From Lota lota (Eukaryota > Chordata > Actinopteri > Gadiformes > Lotidae), in contig JACYXH010000447.1 in assembly GCA_026745465.1 (NCBI GenBank), positions 61,139 through 125,138 of the forward strand: 64,000 nucleotides of DNA. The letters run 5' to 3'. Within the stretch, counting starts at the first letter, position 1. Every line of letters begins with the position of its first letter. Below the pieces are notes generated by a model. That model was not told where the DNA came from. It was given only the letters and a program-made list of their open reading frames with translations, and ran no database searches. Shown here piece by piece: positions 1 through 8,722 of the stretch. Made by a program: the position numbers and the translations under genes.

Positions 1-336
1 GTTGTGCCCTTGGTAAAAACATATGGGCTTTTTAATCTAGATTAAAAAGGTTGTATAATTGAGATACTTCTCTTGTGTACAGTGTCAGAGTCTCAAGACT
101 AGAGCCCTTCAAACCAAGCCTGTGCTAAACACTGTGGTCAGAATCAGGGTTAGTTCAGGACTTTGGCTTTTTTGTGATCCTTCACAAGCTTTGACAAAGT
201 GGGACCACTTTTTTGTCGATCGGTTCAGTGAACCCCACGTACGTACCCGTTAGCATTAGCAGGCTGATGTAAATTCCATGTTGTCAGAGCATTAGCTCCA
301 CAACTCAACTTAATACACCTTCCAGATAATGCAAAC
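1..336. other. No gene recognised
   Basis: Left edge of the window. I see no exon, RNA gene or complete repeat here. The only open frame, on the plus strand at 59-253, resembles no family I know. The stretch may be the flank of the P2X7-tail-like fragment that follows. Confidence 0.5.
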
Positions 337-624
337 ATGAATCACAACTATTTTGAAACAGAATGTGCAGAGGACGAAATGGCCCACCAGTTGGTTGGGG
401 AACATGCGACATCAGCGAGAGCCAACAGAGACTGGTGGTGCAACTGTGGGGCATGCCACTGTACGGCAACCGATGTGGAGTGTCTGTGCTGCAGGGAGTG
501 GGACTTGTTGACGTAAAGACAATCTGGTGAAGAAACTCTTGCTGGAGCTTGCATCACAGAAAATACACATTTTGATGCCATGGGCTTAATCACGCATACG
601 CGCAATCTCGTGCACAGATTTTGA
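337..624 (+). pseudogene. P2X7 C-terminal-tail-like cysteine-rich domain, broken by an in-frame stop
   Basis: An ATG at 337 opens a 59-codon frame ending in TAA at 514-516. The same frame then continues without a shift to TGA at 622-624. The first half holds the pattern WWCNCGACHC, then ECLCCREW. The second half, after the stop, holds AGACITENTHFDAM. In vertebrate P2X7 receptors the intracellular cysteine-rich tail runs WCxCGxC, then a CC pair, then a GACIT segment, in the same order and with similar spacing. That family match is from memory. No channel-forming P2X exons are nearby, so this is a stray tail domain: a dead retrocopy, a transposon-carried domain or an exon of a lost gene. Teleosts carry many isolated copies of such tails. 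The in-frame stop makes it unlikely to be a working exon as written. Confidence 0.5.
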
Positions 625-1649
625 CTCAATTCACCATCAAGGTTTAAAAAAGTATTCAGTTTACACATGTGGCTGGAGTTTAGGTCTAAGACTAAAGGAT
701 ATAGCCTGACTACGCCCACGCCCTGACTACTTCCACCCAGGGAAATACTCACAATTTCACAATATTAGACACACTAACCCAATAAAGGGCACACAGTTTC
801 GTTCACTAAAGAAAGTCAAAGAGATGTTTCCAATATCAAAATCTTGCTTGAACGCCTTCTTGGCTCCTGGCCGTGAAGCTGTCCAGATCAGCATCGCTCA
901 CCAATCAGAGAGTAATTTAAGATACAGCTCCATGGAAACGCCATATGAAACACCCGGTTTTCGAATACTACATTCTAGAGTGAAAGTCGTTCGCTTGCTT
1001 AAACAATTACGATTTGACCATAATACGTTCGCCTGTTCATCTCTGTTGCTGTCGCAGTGTTTTGGCGTGAGAATTGTTTGGGCAGCATGAGAGTGTGAGG
1101 CTGAAGGTGAAAGCGTGTGTCACACGCCAGAAGCATGGGAGTTGGCATCCCTGCTGGGGATTATGGTTAGGGTTTGGGGTGGTATGTTCCATTTGGCCTA
1201 GGAAGTCGGATTTCCGACTTGGAAAGTCAAAAATAAGAACCATACAACTGTGACCTCACAATCCAAGATGGCTGCTCCGCGCATCAACAGTAGTGAAAGC
1301 TGTAGTAATATACTTTTATTTTGAACGTCTTATTTGTGTCTCATTAAATCCTACACACAGTACTGTCCAACTTTTATCTGTGGATACGTTGCTACGTTGT
1401 TTGTGTAGAGCATTCACAGTGTACAATTTGAGTGTGCTCCCATAGCAGCCACCGTACTTGCTACTGTGCATGCGCGGTTGTTGGTGCGCCCCGGACGGGT
1501 TCAGTTGGTCATGTCATGTTGGTCTAGGACTTACCATTATGTTAAAATAAAAGCAATACTGTTGCAAAGTATTCCCTCCGTATCAGGTCATTCAACAGTT
1601 TGTATGTGCAATATAACCCATAATGCATTGTTTTCAACTGGAATAAAAA
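625..1649. other. No gene recognised; probable repeat-derived DNA
   Basis: Between the P2X7-tail-like fragment and the first recognisable LINE sequence I see no coding exon with splice sites. The open frames on both strands are short and carry no motif. The texture is that of old repeat DNA, but I could not delimit an element. Confidence 0.4.
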
Positions 1650-2440
1650 ACCATGGTGGCGGCGCCGAATAAGGCGAGCGAACGACGGACTCCTCAACAA
1701 CATAGTAGTATTTTACTTATTTTACTGTTTTTATGTGTGATTTTACCCTGCAAAGTAGCTGGCTACATTATATATGACAAAGAGACACTTCTGAACATAA
1801 GAGAATAAATCATTACCCAGAGTTTTTCCACTGGGAACCCCAGTTGGCAAGGGACAACAATGTAAACAAAGTCACCTCAACGTGTTGTCCAACCACGTAG
1901 GTAAAACGCATCACTCTCGCCAACACGCATGGCGCTCGGAGAGAGGGCGAGCATCCAGCTGAGGAACGCTGTCCAGGAATGAGCTGTATTCCTCGGCCCC
2001 TACCACCTCCACACTGCGTGTGAACCAAGGGGGCGTACCTCGAAAGGGAGGCGAGAAACCCGCTGCAGAAGGCAAACTCACAGCTCGCTCGCTCACCGTG
2101 CTCACGACGGGCAGCTCGCTCGACGTGCTTACGGCGAACAGCTCCGACGTCTCCCCACAGTCAGCAGACTGTAGAGAGGAGGTTGAGGGGGCAAAGTCGG
2201 GGTCTGGAAGACTGTAACACGAAGCCGCATAGACGGCCTTGTGCGACGAGTCTTCAACCCGCTCATGAAGCGCACGGGGACGCCGCATAGAAGTGGACGA
2301 CCCCCTGGCTATACTACACCGTCTAGCCGCCGCCCCACAGCCACTAAGTTGAGAAGGAGGGAGAGGCTGAGGGGAAGAGGAATGCACGACAGGCGCAGGG
2401 CGCGGTCGGCTTAAAGGACATAGATCCTTAAAGATGCCAT

Positions 2441-2833
2441 ATCATCTGTCTAACAGAGACGTGGCTGGATGAACGAATCCCGGACTTCTCAATCTCTCCC
2501 ACGGGCTTCTCTGTTTATCGCGCGGGCAGGTCAAGTGAACTTTCGGGAAAAAGCAAGGGCGGAGGTGTATGCTTAATGATTAACAACGCCTGGTGTAAAC
2601 CGGTAAGTGTTCATGCACTAAAGTCCTTCTGCTCTCAGGACCTTGAATATCTTGTCTTGCTCTGCCGCCCAAACTGGCTTCCGAGAGACTTTTCTGCCAT
2701 CATATGCATAGCAGTTTATATTCCACCACAAGCCGACACGAACGTCGCACTTAAGGAACTGTATGGAACTATCAGCAACACAGAAAACAGACACCCAGAG
2801 GCCACTCTAATAGTGGTTGGAGACTTCAACTGA
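2441..2833 (+). pseudogene. LINE endonuclease-domain fragment
   Basis: Reads continuously for 131 codons. ICLTETWLDE near the start contains the glutamate of the APE-type endonuclease active site. SKGGGVCLMINNAWC follows about 37 codons later. VVGDFN, the conserved GDFN block, sits immediately before the stop. These are signature blocks of the endonuclease encoded by CR1/L2-type LINEs, which nicks target DNA to prime reverse transcription. The frame stops right after GDFN and resumes in another frame, so only part of the domain survives. The start is set by the first recognisable motif, not by a start codon. Confidence 0.8.
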
Positions 2834-3154
2834 CCGTCGCAAAGGAACGTCACCACCAATCATGTGCACGAGTCGATGCTGGTCTGTCGAATCAGATGCG
2901 ATCCTTCAGGACTGCTTTGATTCAGTGACAGAGTTTGCAGAGAACAGTGGTGACGTAAGCAAGGTCGCGGCAGGAACCCTGGGCTTCATAGAAAAGGTGA
3001 TAGAGGAAGTGGTCCCTACAAAAACTGTCCGTGTGTATCCAAACCGGAAACCATGGATTAATATCGACGTCAAAACAGCACTATATACAAGAACAGCAGC
3101 ATTCAAAAATGGAAATACTATAGAAATAAAATTGCCTGCTATGACCTTTGAAGA

Positions 3155-4715
3155 GTGATCAAGGCAGCCAAGAGAGATTACGGCAAGAAAATAGAGTCAC
3201 AGCTAAGCAGCAATGACCCACGCAGTATGTGGAAGGGACTACACACAATCTCTGACTTCAAAGAGACCCCTAGCTGCACAGCTGACTCAGCTGACTCTCT
3301 ACCAGATGAGCTGAACAGTTTCTATGCCTGCTTTGAACTGACCCACACCAACCTCCTAGAGAGAGCCTACACCACAAACGACACAGCCAGCGCTCTGGTC
3401 ATCGCAGAGGAAGATGTGTGTGTGTATTCAAACGCATCAACATCCGAAAAGCGGCCGGGCCGCAGATGGAATGCCGGGTGTTCAAAGCATGTGCAGACCA
3501 GCTGGCTGGTGTATTCACAAACATTTTCAACCTCTCCCTCTCCACGGGCATAGTGCCCACCTGCTTCAAGTCATCAGTCATCATCTCAGTACCGAAAAAG
3601 AGCAAGGTAACATGCCCAAACGACTAGCGCCCTGTTGCTCTTAGCCCCATGGTGAGCAAATGCTTTTGAGAAGCTTATCAAGGTGCTGATCTGCAGAATG
3701 CTGCCACCCACCCTGGACCCTCACCAATTTGCCTACAGGAATAACAGATTGACAGACGACGCCATTGCCACAGCACTCCACTCAGCCCACACCCACCTTG
3801 ACAAGATGAATTCCTATGTGAGGATGCTGTTCGTGGACTATAGTTCAGCATTCAACACCATAGTCCCCTCCAGACTTGACAGCAAGCTCAGGGACATAGG
3901 CATCAACCCTGGCCTATGCGACTGGATCCTTAGCTTCCTGTAGGATTGAAAACAGGTGGTGAAGATGGGTTCTAGGATCTCCACCCCCCTGACCATCAGC
4001 ACAGGATCCCCCCAGGCCTGTGTTGTAAGCCCCCTCCTCTACTCCCTGTACACCCATGACTGCGTGGCAACACACAGCTCCAACACGGTGATTAAGATGG
4101 CAGATGACACGACAGTAATCGGCCTGATCACCGACAGCGACGAGGCGGCCTATAGGAATGAAGTCGACCGCCTGGCTCAGTACAGCCAAGACAACAACCT
4201 CGCTCTCAACGCCGACAAGACCAAGGAGTTGGTGGTGGACTTCAGGAGGAAGAGACAGGTACATGACCCCATCACCATCAATGGGTCTGCTGTGGTGAGG
4301 GTAAACAGCATCAAGTTCCTGGGGGTCCACATCACCAACGACCTCACCTGGGACGAGCACACCAATCAGGTGGTGAAAAAAGCACAACGTCGCCTATTTC
4401 ACCTTAGGCGGCTGAAAAGGTTCGGCTTGGGGCCCAAGATCCTGGGGGCCTTCTTCAGAGGCACAACGGAGAGCATCTTGACGGGATGCATCACTGCCTG
4501 GTACGGGAACTGCACTGCCCAAAGCCGCAAAGGGTAGTGTGGACAGCTGAAAGGATCAGCGGATGTGAGCTTCCCTCCATCCAGGACACCTACAAGGCCC
4601 GGTGTGTCAAGAAGGCCCTCAGAATCATTAGGGACACCAGCCACCCCAATCAGAAACTGTTTGAGCTACTGCCGTTGGGGAAGCGGTACCGAAGCCTCTG
4701 GGCCAAAACCCAGAG
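3155..4715 (+). pseudogene. LINE reverse-transcriptase-domain fragment, multiply broken
   Basis: Split over several plus-strand frames. Recognisable blocks in order are FVDYSSAFNTIVPSRL near 3829, STGSPQACVVSPLLYSLYT near 3997, and KMADDTTVIG near 4096, the last being the usual FADDT catalytic block with M for F. The thumb-like block VNSIKFLGVHITNDLTW lies near 4302. The frame reaches KRYRSLWAKTQS and is cut at 4715 by the LTR element. It resumes at about 7814. Frameshifts and stops, for example at 3943 and 4537, make it non-functional. Confidence 0.85.
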
Positions 4716-5482
4716 TGTGGCAACCCGGCTCCAGGACAGCGCCCCAGGCGGCTCAGGGGAGCGGTGGTAAATGGAGTATACCACCGCTCTCCGGAAGATC
4801 GCACGCCGGAGCTCATTAGCGGTGATCGCAATCACCGAAATGGGCGACACCTGCGACGGAGACGCCGATATAAGCGGCGCTCGGCGTGGCTTAGAGGAGG
4901 GGACGCGATACGAGGTATCTCAGTGCGGCGAGGAGGTGAATCCTCCACACACAACGAGGAGAGAGTGGTACGAGACGGGGAGAGGAACCCCGTCCACCCG
5001 CTACGGAAACGCAATACGAGGTATCTCAGCGCCACCGAAGGAGAACGGTACGAGTTGCGGAAGAGAGAAACCCCGTCCACGCGCTACGAGGAAAGGAGTT
5101 CCCACACGGCAACACGGTGCAAAAGAATTCCCTCGCCAGCACTACAGAAGAACGGGGTTCCCTCGTCGGCGACACGAGTTCGCCCGACAGTGACACGGAG
5201 GAGTGTCCTGAACCCCGGTAATCTCCGACGGACGACCGACAAGGGGGACTAACCCCCAAAGTAGCGGAGGCTCCCCGGGAACCCCCGACGGCTGTACCTG
5301 ACCGTCCCGGAGAGGCGACGGAGAGGACCCCGGACTTCATTGATTTAGTTTGGTGTTAGGCACGGCCTAACTTACAAGTATTATTTAATTGTTTAATAAA
5401 TACGCCCTTTTTGGCTTGAAACTGACTTCCGGTTTGTGTTCACTGGGGGGAGACTACCGCACGGTGGAACCGGGTTGCCAGA
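4716..5482 (+). repeat. 5' long terminal repeat
   Basis: Starts TGTGGCAACCCGG and ends CCGGGTTGCCAGA; the partner LTR ends in CACA, so one terminal base has changed. Inside are imperfect repeats of a GAGGTATCTCAG-type unit at about 4911 and 5019. AATAAA lies near 5396, about 85 bp before the end, as expected for an LTR polyadenylation signal. Confidence 0.9.
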
Positions 5483-5484
5483 TA

Positions 5485-5500
5485 TGGTGGAGGATGCGGG
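5485..5500 (+). promoter_or_regulatory. Primer-binding site of the LTR element
   Basis: TGGTGGAGGATGCGGG lies 2 bp after the 5' LTR. Its reverse complement ends in CCACCA, which is what the 3' end of a mature tRNA with CCA looks like. I did not assign which tRNA. Confidence 0.7.
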
Positions 5501-5608
5501 CAATTCGTTCCAGCTACCGTGCACCCCAGTGAACACCACCGAACAAAAGAGAACCCTGACGGAGCGACGGAATCGATCGCCAGCCAACGCCAGCAGGGAA
5601 ACCAAGCC

Positions 5609-6850
5609 ATGGCTGCGGTGTCAGAGAGGGAAAGCTTGGACCTCCTCCAGGAGGCGGTCCTGCTCCTCACCCAGCGGGCGGCATACGGCACCCCGATCTC
5701 CGCGCCCACAAGCCGCCTCACCAAACTCGAGGACACGCAGGATTGGCTGGTGCAGGACCCGAGCGACGTGCTCTGGCGGGAGCTGGACACGGTAAGGAAG
5801 CGACTACACGTGGCCGAGGAGGACAGGGCCCGCCTGCAGTCGAAGCTGAACGGCAAGAAGCAGGAGTGCCAGGATGTGGCTGCCAGCCGCGAGGCGCTGC
5901 AGAAGTAGGCGGACCAGCTGATCCAGGAACTGGAGGACACCGCTCTCTCCACATTGGAGGAATCCCTCGCTGAGAAGGAGCTGCAGAGGAAGAGTCTCGA
6001 AGATTCCCTGAACGCGGAGAGGAACAGTGAGGCTCGCGCACAGCTGGCCGAGGAGCACAGCCGCGAGCTACAGGACAAGTGCTGCCTGCTGGAGGGACTG
6101 AACCGCGAGCTGCAGGAGAAGAGCCGCGCGGCAGACAGCGAGAAGGCCCAGTTAGAGAAGGAGCTGCTGCTGCTGCAGAGCACGCTGGAGTCTGAGAGGA
6201 GGAGCTCCAGCGAGGGCTCCGAGGAGATCCGCGAGCTGCAGAACCTGAGGAAGCAGGTGGTGGAGCTGGAGTCTGTGAACGACGAGCTCCTGGAGAAGGA
6301 GAGGCAGTGGGAGGCTTGGAGGGGAGCGCTAGAGGACGAGAAGAGCCAGGCGGAGAGACACACCCGGGACATGCAGAGACCGCTGGACAAGGAGAAGCAG
6401 AACAGGTTGCGCGCCAACCAGCGCACCACCGAGTCTCGCCAGGCGGTGGAGTTGGCCGTCAAGGAGCACCAGGCTGAGATTGTGGTGCTGCAACAGGTCC
6501 CGAAGGAGCAGAGACTTACGGTGGAAAGTTTGTCCAATACGCTCAAGGATCTGGAGATGAAGCGCTGCTCCATGTTGGAGCTGGACCTCAAGCAGTCGCT
6601 TCAGAAGATGGAGCAGCTGATGAAGCAGAAGGAGCGGCTGGAGGATGATGTCAAGGCCCTGCAAGTGCAGCTGGACACGGAGTCCAGCAAGCGGGTGACA
6701 GCGCAGAACGAGCTGACGGAGCGGCTAGCCTCCATACAGGACCTGGGCCGCAGCGACCAGCAGGTGGAGCGCAGCCACCAGCAGCTGGAGGATCTGCTGG
6801 CCGAGTGGCGGAGGAGGGCCCAGGAGGCCGGCCCTGCCGACCCACGCTAA
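5609..6850 (+). pseudogene. Coiled-coil protein ORF inside the LTR element, with one in-frame TAG
   Basis: The ATG at 5609 sits in a strong context (GCCATGG). The frame runs 413 codons to TAA at 6848, interrupted once by TAG at 5906-5908 (codon 100). The frame is the same on both sides, and AAG-TAG-GCG reads naturally as K-Q-A if the stop is a C-to-T change of CAG. After about 60 residues, nearly the whole product is charged heptad-like sequence rich in E, K, L, Q and R (for example LEESLAEKELQRKSLEDSL and ELQNLRKQVVELESVNDELL), resembling myosin-tail or golgin-type coiled coils. There is no zinc knuckle, protease or polymerase motif. It could be a captured host gene segment or an unusual coiled-coil gag. 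I cannot name the source gene. Coding strand and frame are secure; function is unknown. Confidence 0.7.
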
Positions 6851-7028
6851 GTCGAGAAGTACCGGAGCGACAGACATGGACCACACCCGAGGCGGCACAG
6901 ACGCGCCGCCCGACCCGCCTACGGGGTCCCATGGCCCAATCCTCCGCGACGGAGACCTCCGAGGAGGATGACGGGAACCCCCAGCGACGCCTGCCTTGTG
7001 GCGTCCTGGAGAAGCCCGGGCCTTGATC

Positions 7029-7042
7029 AAAGGGGGGAGGAG
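7029..7042 (+). promoter_or_regulatory. Polypurine tract of the LTR element
   Basis: AAAGGGGGGAGGAG immediately precedes the 3' LTR, the expected place for the plus-strand primer. Confidence 0.75.
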
Positions 7043-7809
7043 TGTGGCAACCCGGCTCCAGGACAGCGCCCCAGGCGGCTCAGGGGAGCGGTGGTAAATG
7101 GAGTATACCACCGCTCTCCGGAAGATCGCACGCCGGAGCTCATTAGCGGTGATCGCAATCACCAAAATGGGCGACACCTGCGACGGAGACGCCGATATAA
7201 GCGGCGCTCGGCGTGGCTTAGAGGAGGGGACGCGATACGAGGTATCTCAGTGCGACGAGGAGGTGAATCCTCGACACACAACGAGGAGAGAGTGGTACGA
7301 GACGGGGAGAGGAACCCCATCCACCCGCTACGGAAACGCGATACGAGGTATCTCAGCGCCACCGAAGGAGAACGGTACGAAATGCGGAAGAGAGAGACCC
7401 CGTCCACGCGCTACGAGGAAAGGAGTTCCCACACGGCAACACGGTGCAAAAGAATTCCCTCGCCAGCACTACAGAAGAACGGGGTTCCCTCGTCGGCGAC
7501 ACGAGTTCGCCCGACAGTGACACGGAGGAGTGTCCTGAACCCCGGTAATCTCCGACGGACAACCGACAAGGGGTACTAACCCCCAAAGTAGCGGAGGCTC
7601 CCCGGGAACCCCCGACGGCTGTACCTGACCGTCCCGGAGAGGCGACGGAGAGGACCCCGGACTTCATTGATTTAGTTTGGTGTTAGGCACGGCCTAACTT
7701 ACAAGTATTATTTAATTGTTTAATAAATACGCCCTTTTTGGCTTGAAACTGACTTCCGGTTTGTGTTCACTGGGGGGAGACTACCGCACGGTGGAACCGG
7801 GTTGCCACA
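7043..7809 (+). repeat. 3' long terminal repeat
   Basis: Direct copy of the 5' LTR with about ten substitutions, followed by the AGAG target duplication. The sequence after it resumes the interrupted LINE reading frame (RMMNSFFPQ), which confirms the insertion site. Confidence 0.9.
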
Positions 7810-8168
7810 AGAGGATGATGAACAGTTTTTTCCCCCAAGCAGCCAGGCTCCTGGAAAAATCCATTAACCCCAAACCAACCCCACGCACATTACAACAACC
7901 GATTATTTGATTATCTGCATTATATTCTGTGTTTTGCACAGCATTTTATTTTATTTTTTTATTTTTTTGCACTACCACCTTGGCTGGTACCACTACCACT
8001 TGAACACTTGTATTGATGTTGCTACTTATTATTTATTATTACTTACTTTGTTATTGTGATCTTGTATTGATGCTGCTATGTGACTGTTGAGGATCCAAGC
8101 CTACGAATTTTACTCTTGCGTACTTGTACGTTAAGATGTAATAAAAGCAACTCTGATTCTGATTCTGA

Positions 8169-8722
8169 ATTGTTAACAATGGCTTAACAACTTGGGTGTG
8201 ACATCATAAAGCGGTAAATGGAACACAGCAAAACATCAGCGTGCTAGTGCTAACAGTACATGGCTGGAGTTTTTTAAACAACGTAAGGCTGCAGACATAT
8301 TTGGAAATCAAATACTGAAACACATCTTGACAATCTGGATGGTCACACAAGGCTAACCTTAGACAGCAGAAGTATGCCTACACCTTAAAATACATTTTAT
8401 TATAATTTTTTCCATCTCAATGAGATAAATATATTAAACAAAAATCTGGGATGTAAATATATATAAATCAACCCATCAATTTTGATTGATGGGTTGATTC
8501 AAGATATTGAATCAACTCATATATGAATTGGCAAATTTGGGTTCACGAATTGATTCTGCAACTCGTTACACACCCAGACAACACAAAAAAAACGAAGTGA
8601 TTAGCACTGTCCATTTTAATTGGGAACAGTATAACTGTAAACATCAAGGAAGACTTGCTTTGTTAAAGTCCCTACACACATATACATAGCATACATGTGT
8701 ACATTAAGAGAGAAAAACTCAC
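8169..8722. other. No gene recognised; contains a short perfect hairpin
   Basis: AT-rich. The last rrh exon was expected on the minus strand hereabouts, but I find no acceptor followed by the usual C-terminal tail. At 8466-8499, 14-bp arms (AATCAACCCATCAA and its reverse complement) flank a 6-bp loop. Confidence 0.45.

Larger units (their letters stand above)
4716..7809 (+). mobile_element. LTR retrotransposon without pol, carrying a coiled-coil ORF, nested in the LINE
   Basis: Two direct repeats of 767 bp (4716-5482 and 7043-7809) flank a 1.56-kb internal region. The LTR begins TGTGGCAACCCGG, and the right LTR ends in the exact reverse complement, CCGGGTTGCCACA. A 4-bp target duplication AGAG lies at 4712-4715 and 7810-7813. 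A tRNA-type primer site and a polypurine tract are in the right places. The two LTRs differ at only about ten positions by eye (roughly 1.4%), implying a recent insertion. The internal region has no protease, reverse transcriptase, RNase H or integrase motif. It holds one long coiled-coil ORF. It is therefore non-autonomous or internally deleted and would rely on a partner element. Plus orientation is set by primer site, tract and ORF. Confidence 0.9.
1650..8168 (+). mobile_element. Non-LTR retrotransposon (L2/Rex1-like LINE), degenerate, split by an LTR element
   Basis: The plus strand reads, in pieces, as a LINE. A leader-like segment near 1760 gives IYDKETLLNI in one frame. Endonuclease sequence follows at 2441-2833, reverse transcriptase at about 3155-4715, and a C-terminal piece at about 7814-7905 (MMNSFFPQAARLLEK). 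The 3' end at about 8136-8168 is AATAAAAGCA followed by tandem CTGATT units, the short-repeat tail typical of this clade. Removing the 3.1-kb LTR insertion leaves about 3.4 kb. Stops and frameshifts break the protein into at least five frames, so it is inactive. The 5' boundary is approximate and no target duplication was found. It lies downstream of the visible rrh exons on the minus strand, possibly in or beyond the last rrh intron. Confidence 0.85.

Noticed and set aside
1911..2387. 158-codon minus-strand frame
   Set aside because: Falls in the 5' part of the LINE, opposite to its coding strand, with no recognisable domain or splice context.
4764..5340. Arginine-rich open frames on both strands of the LTR (and 6968-7667)
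   Set aside because: They lie wholly within the LTRs, lack motifs, and occur in several overlapping frames because of GC-rich repeat composition.
5440..6591. 383-codon serine-rich minus-strand frame
   Set aside because: Antisense shadow of the coiled-coil ORF; leucine/glutamate codons read backwards give serine and leucine runs.
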